Shown piece after piece: positions 35,572-44,325 of a DNA stretch of 45,713 bases (position 1 is the first letter of the stretch; each line of letters opens with the position of its first letter). The translations under genes and the position numbers were made by a program. Below the pieces are notes generated by a model. It saw only the letters and a program-made list of their open reading frames with translations, had not been told where the DNA came from and did no database searches. This DNA is from Carboxylicivirga sp. GTDB taxonomy: Bacteria; Bacteroidota; Bacteroidia; Bacteroidales; Marinilabiliaceae. The stretch spans positions 1 to 45,713 of the forward strand of contig JAOARW010000113.1 of NCBI GenBank assembly GCA_025210475.1. Direction: 5' to 3'.

Positions 35572-36729
35572 TTACTTGACATTGATTTTTAGTTGGTGTT
35601 TTGTTTCATTGGAAAAAGAATCCCTGGCCGTGATGATTAATTCATAAGTGCCGCTTTGATTCGGATTGAGGCTTAAAGTCATGGTTTGTTGATCAAACCC
35701 GATCCAACTAAATTCCTCCTGATTAACACTAATGTTTAAGAGTGGATTGTCAATGTCCTTAAAGTAATCAGCCGGTAATTGTATAATCGTTTCTTTTCCA
35801 CGTAAAATGCTTTGTTCAGGCGGTGAATTAAAAACATATGGTTTAAATACCTTCTGCGTATTAACCCAATAAATATCCGATTCTTCTAATCCAGTTTGGT
35901 TGAAAGACATTCGGGTAAAAAACAGGTGTTTATTGTCGGCGCTTACAAAAGGACGCCTTTCCCAATTAACAGAATTTATGCTATAATCCAGGGGAGTGGG
36001 CTCCATCCAGTTTCCCTTTATATCGCGATAACTAATAAATAAATCCGGTCCGTTTTTATTGGTGGCATACCGGCTAAAGATAAGGTAGCTTTCATCCGCA
36101 GCAATAAAAACACTTTCTTCATCCCGGACGGAACTTATGGCATCGATGCGTTCGGCATTTTGATACTCACCGTTTATAAGCAATGCACGGTAAATGTCAG
36201 CCAGTCCGTTTCCACCTCTGTTGGAGCAAAAATAAATGGTATTATTATGTGTCATGCTGGCATTTGACTCTCTTGACAAGGAATTAACCGAACCGTTAAC
36301 CTTTTCAGCTTCCGCCCAGGAACCGTGCTTTTTCTTTAGCAACCAGATATCGGTAAAGCCATTCGTTGTGTCAGCCTGACTTTGGGCATAAAGTAAAGAT
36401 TTACCATCGGGAGCGAAGTAGGGAAGATAGGCACTAACATCCTTCAGAGCCTCAAAAATTATTGGCTCACTCCATGTGCCTGCTTGTTTATTCGAATAGT
36501 AGATTACACCATTAAAATCTTCCTTGTTTAGCACACCAAAAGTTAGTTCTTCAGTGTTTGATGTAAATGAAATACCGTGCTCTAATCGTCCTTTTACCGA
36601 AATAGTATTTTCGGCAAATATCTCCGGTGAAGCAGTGGGTTCACTTTGTCCATAATAATCTGGTTTATTATGGGTATGACACGCCATCAGAATGCTGATT
36701 AATAAAAAGAAAGAGGCTGTTTTTATCAT
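35572..36729 (-). CDS. PD40/WD40-like beta-propeller lipoprotein
   Basis: Lipoprotein of 385 residues, lipobox Cys17 (LMAC). TolB-type PD40 propeller repeats cover about 45-300, for example PYFAPDGKSLLYAQS, NTIYFCSNRGGNGLADIY and RRPFVSADNKHLFFTRM. A C-terminal Ig-like or cadherin-type domain follows (about 305-385), ending TYELIITARDSFSNETKHQL. Such proteins sit at the outer membrane and often take part in protein or peptidoglycan contacts. No enzymatic motif is seen and no specific role can be assigned. Confidence 0.8.
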   Translation of the reverse strand: MIKTASFFLLISILMACHTHNKPDYYGQSEPTASPEIFAENTISVKGRLEHGISFTSNTEELTFGVLNKEDFNGVIYYSNKQAGTWSEPIIFEALKDVSAYLPYFAPDGKSLLYAQSQADTTNGFTDIWLLKKKHGSWAEAEKVNGSVNSLSRESNASMTHNNTIYFCSNRGGNGLADIYRALLINGEYQNAERIDAISSVRDEESVFIAADESYLIFSRYATNKNGPDLFISYRDIKGNWMEPTPLDYSINSVNWERRPFVSADNKHLFFTRMSFNQTGLEESDIYWVNTQKVFKPYVFNSPPEQSILRGKETIIQLPADYFKDIDNPLLNISVNQEEFSWIGFDQQTMTLSLNPNQSGTYELIITARDSFSNETKHQLKINVK

Positions 36730-36744
36730 GGAGAAACAATTTTT

Positions 36745-37359
36745 TTATCCCCTGAGAATTACAATGTCGTGAACCGAAGGTCTGTTTCTCATCTTGCGGA
36801 TCATTGAAGATAAGCCAATGCTCAGTAAAGAACCAAATATCAGTACCACTTTAAGAACGCCTAAATTGGCCAATGCGAGTACAAGTCCGGTAATGGAGTG
36901 ACCCGAACCACCAACCAGTTCATATTGATATCCTAATTCGATTTGTATGGACAAATAAAGTGTCCAGGCGAATAGAAGGGAGGTAAGAATAACGGCAATC
37001 ATTGGCTTTTTCCCCGATTTTAAAGCACTGTACTCCTCAAATTGGTATGCCGTACCAGGAATATTGTTTTTAAAATATTTAAAAATCTCATTGCGCTTAT
37101 TGTCGTCCTTAATTCTGATATACTCTTCCGATTCCTGACCGAAAAATATCTGGATATATTGCTTTCCCTCCTGATATTGTATGTTTTTAATGTAGGAGTA
37201 CGGAATACTTAATACATCGTCTGAAACAGTTCCGTTTTTTAAATCATTAGTATATTGTTCTACACGATCAGCTTTGGGATTAACTTTATAAATGCAATTA
37301 TTGCCGATGGCGATAAGCTTATCTTCTCCTTTTTTTTTATTGATCCAGATTTTATCCAT
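36745..37359 (-). CDS. Small membrane protein with N-terminal PH-like region
   Basis: Unrecognised protein, 204 residues when started at the ATG at 37359 (MDKIWINKKKGED). This start overlaps the last 8 bases of the upstream gene, a typical coupled arrangement, and removes an N-terminal stretch that would read far into that gene. The N-terminal 110 residues look like a beta-rich PH-like domain (YSYIKNIQYQEGKQYIQIFF). Two membrane spans lie at about 118-140 and 155-185. The end, RKMRNRPSVHDIVILRG, is basic. Function unknown. Confidence 0.7.
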   Translation of the reverse strand: MDKIWINKKKGEDKLIAIGNNCIYKVNPKADRVEQYTNDLKNGTVSDDVLSIPYSYIKNIQYQEGKQYIQIFFGQESEEYIRIKDDNKRNEIFKYFKNNIPGTAYQFEEYSALKSGKKPMIAVILTSLLFAWTLYLSIQIELGYQYELVGGSGHSITGLVLALANLGVLKVVLIFGSLLSIGLSSMIRKMRNRPSVHDIVILRG

Positions 37360-37771
37360 TAGTGCGAATGTATTTATTGATTTTGTGGTAATCCTTTTCA
37401 GGAATATCGATAGTTGAGGCAAAAGGTTTTCCAACTACAAGTCTTTTGTAGGAGCCAAACATGACTTTCTTTTCCTGAACTTCAACAATTTCAGTCCATG
37501 GTATCATAATTGGTTTTGAGAAGAGGTTAAACGGGATGGTAGCCTTCATAAACAATCCCCTGTTTGAAACCATTATTTTAACAATATTCTGACTGCCTAC
37601 GCCATCAATGGATAAGCTGCGAATTGTTATTTTATCTCCATAAAATTCGTTGGAAGTAAAAAGGTAACGCTCTTGTAAATTATTCCATCCTCTTTTGTGC
37701 AGTGTTTGTAAGGCAAAAACAGATATGATCAGAAAAAACGGAATAAAGATCAATAAGACATAACTGGGCAT
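37352..37771 (-). CDS. Small membrane-anchored PH-like protein
   Basis: Protein of 139 residues with an N-terminal membrane anchor (about 4-22). A soluble beta-rich domain follows (ATIPFNLFSKPIMIPWTEI, then VMFGSYKRLVVGKPFA), like bacterial PH-type domains. Its 3' end overlaps the next gene by 8 bases (ATGGATAA), so the two are likely translated together and may form a complex. Function not recognised. Confidence 0.68.
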   Translation of the reverse strand: MPSYVLLIFIPFFLIISVFALQTLHKRGWNNLQERYLFTSNEFYGDKITIRSLSIDGVGSQNIVKIMVSNRGLFMKATIPFNLFSKPIMIPWTEIVEVQEKKVMFGSYKRLVVGKPFASTIDIPEKDYHKINKYIRTNG

Positions 37772-37990
37772 AGGCTATTTGTAATTTGTACTGCTACTAA
37801 TATTCGGTAGCATTCGTTTAATGGCATGCTAATTTATAGTTTATTTCCAATAACACATGTTTATGTTGATTATTATTCATTACAAACAATCAATTTAGTT
37901 TGATGATTTATAAACCTGATGAATAGGGAGAAAACCGATTGTTGTGCATTTAATGGGCGGTTATTGTTTTTCATTTTCTATTTTTGCTTT

Positions 37991-38500
37991 ATGAGCAAGA
38001 AGGACTTAAAATTGTATCTGCACGAGTTGGATAAAGATCAGCTGGAAGAGCAAATTATTGATTTATACGGACGCTTTAAAGAAGTGAAAGAGTTTTATGA
38101 TTTTGCCTTTAATCCCAAGGAAAACAAACTGATGGAGGAGTGCAAAATTAAAATATCGAAAGAGTACTTTCCATCCAATGGCCGAAAGCCAAAAATGAGG
38201 CGCTCTGTTGCTCAGAAGTATATCCGGCATTTTAATCGTTTGGGTGTTGAAGCTTCTTTGGTGGCCGATATAATGCTTTACCACATTGAAATTGCTCAAA
38301 CCTTTAGATCGGAACAGTACATTAAACAGGAAGCTTTTTACAAAGCCATGTTAAAGGCCTTTACAGAGCTGATTGAATATGTGGATGAACAGGGAATCCG
38401 AAAGGAATTTGATGAACGCATTAAGGCTGTGGCAGATGCTGCCAATGAGCAAAACTGGATGAATCGACAAGGGTTCTTACGTGAATTAAGGAATGCTTAA
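37991..38500 (+). CDS. DUF6155-family protein
   Basis: Cytoplasmic protein of 169 residues when started at the ATG at 37991 (MSKKDLKLYLHELDKDQLEE). A longer frame from 37919 adds 24 residues that do not look like the family and resemble read-through leader. The sequence KKDLKLYLHELDKDQLEEQ and DLYGRFKEVKEFYDF is mostly helical and matches my memory of DUF6155. The function of that family is unknown. It stands alone on the plus strand between minus-strand genes. Confidence 0.75.
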   Translation: MSKKDLKLYLHELDKDQLEEQIIDLYGRFKEVKEFYDFAFNPKENKLMEECKIKISKEYFPSNGRKPKMRRSVAQKYIRHFNRLGVEASLVADIMLYHIEIAQTFRSEQYIKQEAFYKAMLKAFTELIEYVDEQGIRKEFDERIKAVADAANEQNWMNRQGFLRELRNA

Positions 38501-38543
38501 TAGGATAATAAGAGAACCTTCATTGTAATGCATCTCTAGTGCT

Positions 38544-39104
38544 TTATAGAAATATTTCTTTGTCTTTACCGTTAATTTTATGCGACACTTTTTTGCCCAT
38601 ACCAGAAGTGACATAGCCAGCCACGGCCTCTGTTTTTCGTTCTCCTTTTTCCAGGTAGTTTATGGAAATAGAACAATCTCCGCTTATGTCAATCCATACC
38701 GTTTTACTTTCTCCCACTTCCAGATAATCAATATGAGCACCGCCGCATCCAACTATATTTATATCGTTTAAGGTTGTATTGGTATTGTTAATAAAATTAA
38801 TTCTGATGATTCCCATTAGAAACATTACCATCCAACAATAGAGAATCATTATTGGGATATTTATCAGCATTAAGCCAGATGTTTTTTGTAGTCGCTGACG
38901 ATTACTTAAATCTTTTCTGGCTTTATTCTTAATCGCTATCAAAATCCCAATATTTAAAATTGCAATAAGAACAATAAAGCCCACGCCAATAAAAAGAAGT
39001 TCAACCCCGGAGGTTAAATAATATTGTACAAATATGGCAGTACCACTTAAAAATGAGATCAATGCGGTAAATTGACCAATTTTTATATAAGCTGCTGTGG
39101 TCAT
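38544..39104 (-). CDS. Hypothetical three-span membrane protein
   Basis: Protein of 186 residues with hydrophobic segments at about 8-29, 34-58 and 77-100. A C-terminal soluble domain of about 85 residues follows, with INIVGCGGAHIDYLEVGES and ISGDCSISINYLEKGERK. The two Cys-containing loops could form a disulfide if the domain faces the periplasm. I do not recognise a family. It is a single gene on the minus strand with no close partner. Confidence 0.65.
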   Translation of the reverse strand: MTTAAYIKIGQFTALISFLSGTAIFVQYYLTSGVELLFIGVGFIVLIAILNIGILIAIKNKARKDLSNRQRLQKTSGLMLINIPIMILYCWMVMFLMGIIRINFINNTNTTLNDINIVGCGGAHIDYLEVGESKTVWIDISGDCSISINYLEKGERKTEAVAGYVTSGMGKKVSHKINGKDKEIFL

Positions 39105-39180
39105 GTTTTAACTAATGTAATGGATTGGTGATTTCTCAGATTGTTATTGCCCTAATTTTAAATGATTAGCTGTGTACATA

Positions 39181-40170
39181 TTACCATTCATAAACCCATG
39201 TGTAAGTTGTAAACAAAGTATTTGGAGCATCGTGTAGCTTTACATTGTTTTGTTCAGGCCATGTTTCTCCGGCTCGACAGGTTAATCTTAATCCACCTTT
39301 AAAATAATAAGGGTCTCTTTCGTGAATGCGGTAGGCGGCAAATTTCGCATTATCTTTATCGAAATAGGTTAATCCTGCCAGGTTGTTTGCAAATCGTCCG
39401 GAAACAAAATAAAAGGTCCCCAGGAAATAGTCTTCCAAACCTGATGACAAGAAAACTGGTTCTTTTTCTCTGCCTACATAGGCTCTCATACAAGCCTCCA
39501 GAAAGCTTATTTTATGCCACTCTTCTTTATAAACTTTGCCTGGTTCAGCGGCTTCTCCCTGCATATAGACCATATATAACAAACCATTCTTTTTTGTATC
39601 ACATAAATCAAACTCATTGTAGGCTTTCACCAATTTGTTTTCAACCTTATACAGTTTTAATCTGGCATTTTCGGGTAAAGTGACCCCGTCAATAGTGAGA
39701 GGAAGGTTAAGCGTCCCTCTTAATATCCACCAGAAATGACATCCACCTGTTTCTTTTATATTCTTATTTTGGGCTGTGATTTTGATCTTTTTACCAAAAG
39801 GAATCTTAAAAGTATTGTATACCCCTAGTTTACGCCCTGTTTTACCGATGATTGATGAAGATTGAAAGTTATTATCAGAATGAAAAGCATTGGCAAAGCC
39901 CTCCGAAAGTTTCATTTCAATAGATGCTGTTTTTTCACCATCAATGTATATGCGTATCAGAGTATTTTCAATACCTTCATTACCTCCTCCAAACCACATG
40001 TGGTGCAGTAAACCCTTGCCTTCCTTTTCGTAAAGTAATTCTTCATTGCCTGAATTCAGGATGGCACTTTGTTTGCCCATTGTACTAAATGATTCCAAAT
40101 CACTTACCTGAGAAAAAGCAGTAAGACTGAGTAAGATAATGATGAGTGAAAGCAGGTTTCTTTTATTCAT
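39181..40170 (-). CDS. Secreted DUF2961 protein (GH172-type)
   Basis: Secreted protein of 329 residues with a signal peptide ending TAFSQ. Start MNKRNLLSL is preceded by a minus-strand intergenic region. HHMWFGGGNEG and the hallmark SSGLEDYFLGTFYF (Gly244 to Phe249 within GLEDYF) identify DUF2961, the family now placed in GH172. Members act on fructofuranosides or arabinofuranosides, with Glu residues in and near the EDYF motif proposed as catalytic. The C-terminus (FKGGLRLTCRAGETWPEQ) is intact and the length is near normal for single-domain members. It is outside the PUL operon and on the other strand, so a link to that glycan is uncertain. Confidence 0.82.
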   Translation of the reverse strand: MNKRNLLSLIIILLSLTAFSQVSDLESFSTMGKQSAILNSGNEELLYEKEGKGLLHHMWFGGGNEGIENTLIRIYIDGEKTASIEMKLSEGFANAFHSDNNFQSSSIIGKTGRKLGVYNTFKIPFGKKIKITAQNKNIKETGGCHFWWILRGTLNLPLTIDGVTLPENARLKLYKVENKLVKAYNEFDLCDTKKNGLLYMVYMQGEAAEPGKVYKEEWHKISFLEACMRAYVGREKEPVFLSSGLEDYFLGTFYFVSGRFANNLAGLTYFDKDNAKFAAYRIHERDPYYFKGGLRLTCRAGETWPEQNNVKLHDAPNTLFTTYTWVYEW

Positions 40171-40429
40171 GATTCTCCGAGATTAGATTTAATATCATAA
40201 ATATGCTAATTTTTTTTATTCTCATTGGAGCTTTTGCCAATCAATCATCAGGCTTATTAAGGTAATATAAAATCTGCTACTCTAAATTGGATCAGTTTAA
40301 GATACCGAGTAAACAAAGAGTTTTTGAATTAGCTTTGTTTGATCAATTGAGAATGATTTATCGATAATAAATCTAAAAGCCAGAACAGAATTGACGAATT
40401 AGATATTCGCCTTTATTGCTGATCATCTT

Positions 40430-40801
40430 TTATACATGCTGGTCGATTAAGATTTCGTTTCCATCCGGATCTGTTAGAGTAATACTTGCAGGTCCTGTTG
40501 TGGTTTCATCAGCTTCTGAATTAAGTTTTACCTTTTGACTTTTCAGATTTTTCTGAATCTGCCTTACATCATTAAATGAATCCAATGCATTTCCTTTCTC
40601 GTCCCAGCCGGGATTAAATGTAATAATGTTTTTCTCAAACATTCCCTGGAATAGTCCAATTACTGAATTACCGTTCTTGAGAATTAAATAATTCATTTCT
40701 TCGTTTCCGCCCAAAATTGTAAAGCCAAGCTTTTGATAGAAATCTTTGGATTTTTGTATGTCTTTTACCGCCAGACTGATTGAAAATGCTCCTAACTTCA
40801 T
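40430..40801 (-). CDS. VOC-superfamily (glyoxalase/bleomycin-resistance-like) protein
   Basis: Small cytoplasmic protein of 123 residues with the beta-alpha-beta-beta-beta plan of the VOC fold: FSISLAVKDIQKSKDFYQKL at the start and ITLTDPDGNEILIDQHV at the end. The latter carries the usual Glu metal-ligand region. Members include glyoxalases, dioxygenases and drug-binding proteins. No specific reaction can be read from the sequence. Confidence 0.88.
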   Translation of the reverse strand: MKLGAFSISLAVKDIQKSKDFYQKLGFTILGGNEEMNYLILKNGNSVIGLFQGMFEKNIITFNPGWDEKGNALDSFNDVRQIQKNLKSQKVKLNSEADETTTGPASITLTDPDGNEILIDQHV

Positions 40802-40897
40802 GATGCTTTATTTTAATTTTAATAAATTGTTAGTACAATTTCTAAATCAAAAGTTAAACAATCAATAGCTTTTGTTCTCTTTAATTATTTTTATGGC

Positions 40898-43183
40898 TTA
40901 TAATTTACCTTGCTTGTCCATTTCTGTGATTCCTTGTCTGTAATCATTCAGATATTTCCCCGTATAACTATTTTCGCAATTGATAATCTCATCGGGCGTG
41001 CCTTCAAATAGCACTTCACCGCCAGCTATTCCGCCTTCGGGTCCTATATCAATCAGCCAGTCGGCATTATTGATAACATCCAGATTGTGTTCTATTACAA
41101 TGAGTGAATTGCCATTGTCAACCAGCTGATTCATCAAATCAATAATCTTTTCGATATCCGACATGTGCAAGCCCGTGGTCGGCTCATCCATGATGTAGAT
41201 ATTTCCTTTCTTATGCAATTCACTGGCTAGTTTAACCCGTTGGCATTCACCTCCCGACAGGGTGGACAGTGGCTGGCCGAGTTTTAGATAGCCAAGTCCG
41301 ACATCGATCAGAAGACTTAACTTGGAGCGTATTTCGGCATGAACAAAAAACTGATAGGCTTGATTAATGGTCAGTTCCAGGACCTCAAAAATGTTCTTCC
41401 TATGGTATTGGTGCTTTAGAACCTCCTGGCTGTAGCGCTTTCCTTCGCATTCTTCACACTTTGTTTTTACTGAATCCAGGAAAGCCATGTCGATGGTGAG
41501 GTAGCCTAAACCATTGCATTTGGGGCAGGCACCTTTCGAGTTAAAACTAAACAACGAACAGCTTAGGCCATTGGTTTTGGCAAATTCCTTACGGATTAAG
41601 TCAAATACACCTGTGTAAGTGGCAGAATTAGAACGTTCCGACTGACCCACTGGGCTTTGGTCAATCACTATGGCTTCCGGATAATGCTTTAAAAAGACCT
41701 TATGTATCAAAGAACTCTTTCCCGAGCCGGCAACACCTGTTACACCTACAAGAATCTTCCCGGGTATTTTAAGCGAAACATTTTTAAGGTTATTGGCACT
41801 GGCATTGCTTATCTGAAAGAATTCACTGGATTTTCTTATTGGCTTATGGCGCTTGATGGGCTTACTCAGGAATTGACCGGTTAAGGTATCGGCCTGTTTC
41901 AAGCCGGCATAATTACCTTCATAAATAATTTTGCCACCTTTTACACCGGCATGGGGGCCAATATCGATTATATGGTCGGCTATTTTGATAACATCCGGGT
42001 CGTGCTCAACTACCAGTACGATGTTACCGGCCTCCTTTAGTTCCTTGAACAGCTCATTAACCAAATGTACATCTCTGGGGTGTAACCCAACGCTTGGTTC
42101 ATCCAGAATATAGAGCATTTCGGTCAAGCTGCTTCCCAACTGTTTGGCCAGTTTTACCCTTTGGGCTTCTCCTCCTGATAAGGTGCTTGTCTCGCGCGCA
42201 AGATTTAAATAGCCAACCCCAATATTGATTAGATGTTGCAACCGTTGCTTAATTTGTTGTAAAACGGTTTCTACAAGCGGATTATCGATTGCTGAGGTAA
42301 AATCAAGCAATTCATTTAGTTGAAGCAAACACAATTGGTAGATATTCTTACCGTTAATTACTACAGAAAGTGCTTTTTCATTCAGTCGTGAGCCGCCACA
42401 TTTATCGCAGGTCCCTTGGTGTATGTACTGGCTGATCACCTCTTGCTTTTTCTTCGAAAGGCTGGCTATATCCTTATTCAAATACAGACGGTTGATTTTT
42501 CGGTAGATGCCTTCGTAGTTGCCTTTCAGAAAGCCCTCCTCATTTCCCATGTTGTAACGAATGGATTTGGCATGCAGGAAGTCGTCAATTTCTGACGGTG
42601 AGAAATCTTTAAAAGGCTTATCGCAATCAAACAGGTTAGACATCACAATCTGTTTCCAGTAAATAGAACCAACCTTAAAATCACTAAATAAAACGCCTCC
42701 TTCGTTAATGGATTTATTCCAATCAATCAGTGAGTCAATCTCTATTTGGGTGGACTGGCCTGTTCCGCTGCAGTTCTCACACATGCCTTCGGGCGAGTTA
42801 AAGGAGAAATGATTGGAACCACCAATAAACTCGGAACCAATGCGGGAATATAACAACCTCAGATAAGTATAAATCTCAGTTACTGTGCCCAATGTTGACC
42901 TTGAATTACCCGAAAAGCGCTTTTGCTCAATTAGAATGGCTGGCGACAAATTTTCAATTGAATCATAGTCGGCCTGTTCATATTTGGGCATCCTGCTGCG
43001 GGCAAAGGTGCTAAATGTATCGTATAACTGCCGCTGGGCTTCTGAGTTAATGGTTTCAAAAACAAGTGATGACTTCCCCGAGCCAGAAACACCTGTAAAC
43101 ACCACAATCTGGTTGCGTGGAATCGTGACATCCAGATTTTTCAGATTATTTTGTCTGGCTCCTTTAATGACAATATCTCTCAT
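40898..43183 (-). CDS. Short UvrA-like ABC ATPase (UvrA2-type excinuclease homologue)
   Basis: Protein of 761 residues with two ABC ATPase halves. Walker A lies at 31-38 (GVSGSGKS) and near residue 480 (GVAGSGKS). Signature motifs are LSGGEAQRVKLAKQLG (about 335) and LSGGECQRVKLASEL (about 640). Walker B regions are YILDEPSVGLHP and YIMDEPTTGLH. Zinc-finger-like Cys pairs are CENC/CDKC in the first half and CPKC/CEEC in the second. Canonical UvrA is about 940 residues. The shortfall lies between the first Walker A and its signature, where UvrB-binding and insertion domains normally sit. It therefore resembles UvrA2/drug-tolerance paralogues that do not bind UvrB. Role: probable DNA-damage or DNA-binding-drug protection. 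Confidence 0.9.
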   Translation of the reverse strand: MRDIVIKGARQNNLKNLDVTIPRNQIVVFTGVSGSGKSSLVFETINSEAQRQLYDTFSTFARSRMPKYEQADYDSIENLSPAILIEQKRFSGNSRSTLGTVTEIYTYLRLLYSRIGSEFIGGSNHFSFNSPEGMCENCSGTGQSTQIEIDSLIDWNKSINEGGVLFSDFKVGSIYWKQIVMSNLFDCDKPFKDFSPSEIDDFLHAKSIRYNMGNEEGFLKGNYEGIYRKINRLYLNKDIASLSKKKQEVISQYIHQGTCDKCGGSRLNEKALSVVINGKNIYQLCLLQLNELLDFTSAIDNPLVETVLQQIKQRLQHLINIGVGYLNLARETSTLSGGEAQRVKLAKQLGSSLTEMLYILDEPSVGLHPRDVHLVNELFKELKEAGNIVLVVEHDPDVIKIADHIIDIGPHAGVKGGKIIYEGNYAGLKQADTLTGQFLSKPIKRHKPIRKSSEFFQISNASANNLKNVSLKIPGKILVGVTGVAGSGKSSLIHKVFLKHYPEAIVIDQSPVGQSERSNSATYTGVFDLIRKEFAKTNGLSCSLFSFNSKGACPKCNGLGYLTIDMAFLDSVKTKCEECEGKRYSQEVLKHQYHRKNIFEVLELTINQAYQFFVHAEIRSKLSLLIDVGLGYLKLGQPLSTLSGGECQRVKLASELHKKGNIYIMDEPTTGLHMSDIEKIIDLMNQLVDNGNSLIVIEHNLDVINNADWLIDIGPEGGIAGGEVLFEGTPDEIINCENSYTGKYLNDYRQGITEMDKQGKL

Positions 43184-43220
43184 TGCTTCAATTGTATAAT
43201 GATGGTCCGTTTTTATGCAT

Positions 43221-43313
43221 TAATAGAATAAACACAGAGGCGAAAAGACTCGGATTTTTTTTATGAGTATGATAAATGCTCTTTACCTCAGCGTCTCTGC
43301 ATTGTTTATTATT
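43221..43313. repeat. CAGAGGCG-type palindrome, copy 1
   Basis: An imperfect inverted repeat. TAATAGAATAAACACAGAGG (with GCG after it) on the left matches the reverse complement of CAGCGTCTCTGCATTG plus TTTATTATTA on the right. The core CAGAGGCGAAAAGACTCGG is shared with the second copy at 43925-44030, and the two lie on either side of the DHFR-family gene. Similar intergenic CAGAG-rich repeats are common in diverse bacteria. Their origin is unknown. Confidence 0.6.
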
Positions 43314-43367
43314 AGAGTAATTTTTAAATATCTATTGAATGATTACGGATATTCAATAGTCAAATTA

Positions 43368-43904
43368 TCAAACGCGTTGATAATGACTCTGAACCAGTTG
43401 TTCCAGGAAGACTTCCGTTTTAAGATGTTGAAACTTGCGCTCATCAGGTAACTCGTCAAACAAAGGCACGCCACCTCCCAATAGTATCGGTATGGTTGTG
43501 ATGATAAGCTCATCAATTAAATCTTCTTTCAAAAAACTTTGTATTGTTTGACCTCCATCAATATACAAATGCTTAAATCCTTTGTTGTTTAATTCCTCAA
43601 CAATTGTTTTGATGTCACCTGAAACAAGTTCTACTTTGCCTTTGCAGGTTTCCGGTATTTCTTTTAAGGAATTACTCAGCACAAACACGGGCACCGAATA
43701 GGGCCACTCAATACCAAAGCCCATAACAACCTCAAAGGTGCTTCTACCCATCACAAGCGCATCAATTTTGCTCATAAAACGCTTGAACCCGGTATCTATA
43801 TTATCGGGATTAGGCACCGTGTTTAACCAATCTATACCATTATTCTTATCCGCAATTTTTCCATCTAAGCTGGTAGCTATAAATACGTAATTTGTCCCTT
43901 TCAT
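43368..43904 (-). CDS. Dihydrofolate reductase-family protein (RibD C-terminal type)
   Basis: Cytoplasmic protein of 178 residues with the Rossmann-like DHFR/RibD_C fold. It has YVFIATSLDGKIADKNNGID at the N-terminus, IDALVMGRSTFEVVMGFG, HLYIDGGQTIQSFLKEDLID and ITTIPILLGGGVPLFDELP. The NADPH-binding GG and the usual substrate-loop motifs are present. This is the annotation group near YyaP/YwjB-type reductases and not true FolA. Substrate unknown. The gene lies between two copies of a CAGAGGCG palindrome. Confidence 0.88.
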   Translation of the reverse strand: MKGTNYVFIATSLDGKIADKNNGIDWLNTVPNPDNIDTGFKRFMSKIDALVMGRSTFEVVMGFGIEWPYSVPVFVLSNSLKEIPETCKGKVELVSGDIKTIVEELNNKGFKHLYIDGGQTIQSFLKEDLIDELIITTIPILLGGGVPLFDELPDERKFQHLKTEVFLEQLVQSHYQRV

Positions 43905-43924
43905 ATCTTGCTATTTATAATTGT

Positions 43925-44030
43925 TCAACAACGCATTATGAATAATCGCAGAGGCGTAAAGACACAGAGTATTTTTGAGTTTCACTAATAAACTTAGCGA
44001 CTCAGTGCCTCTGTGTTAAGTTTTTGTTGA
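43925..44030. repeat. CAGAGGCG-type palindrome, copy 2
   Basis: TCAACAACG and CGCAGAGGCGTAAAGACACA on the left match, imperfectly, the reverse complement of CTCAGTGCCTCTGTG and TTTTTGTTGA on the right. The core CAGAGGCG(A/T)AAAGAC is the same as in copy 1. It can fold into a long stem with a loop of about 30 bases. Confidence 0.6.
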
Positions 44031-44141
44031 TATTGTATTTTTCTTTAGTTGCATGCCTCATTCCGAATATTCAATTGCTTTTTATTATTATTAAGTAAAT
44101 CCGCATTTAAAATCCCCCAGTACCATCTGGGCTTATTCATT

Positions 44142-44254
44142 TTCAACCACTTTATGGTTTTTAATGCTAAATCCTGAATGGATTTAATGTGAATAACCCT
44201 GTATGGATTACAGGGTATGGTATAAATGTTTTATACAACCACAAAGTGGTTGAA
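44142..44254. repeat. Cruciform-like REP-type element
   Basis: An outer perfect 12-bp inverted repeat, TTCAACCACTTT (44142-44153) and AAAGTGGTTGAA (44243-44254), encloses three consecutive hairpins. These are AAATCC-tgaat-GGATTT (44169-44185), ACCCTGTA-tggat-TACAGGGT (44196-44216) and GTATAAA-tgt-TTTATAC (44220-44236). A smaller hairpin CCCAG-taccat-CTGGG lies just before it (44116-44131). The layout resembles REP elements spread by TnpA-REP (RAYT) transposases. No such transposase is in the window. It fills much of the 421-bp gene-free gap 43905-44325. Confidence 0.6.
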
Positions 44255-44325
44255 TGTTAAACGCGAATGCCCTGTTATTACTTTGCAAAGATGAGACATG
44301 GCTGCCTCAAAAAATTGTACAGAAT

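Noticed and set aside
34725..35582. Upstream start at 35582 for the DUF4261 lipoprotein
   Set aside because: It would overlap the PD40 gene and place 13 polar residues before the signal peptide; the ATG at 35543 gives a proper lipoprotein signal.
36745..37434. Upstream start at 37434 for the second PH-like gene
   Set aside because: It extends 83 bases into the preceding gene; the ATG at 37359 gives a normal 8-base overlap.
37919..37990. N-terminal extension of the DUF6155 protein
   Set aside because: The extra 24 residues are hydrophobic and Cys-rich, unlike the family, whose members begin near MSKKDLK.
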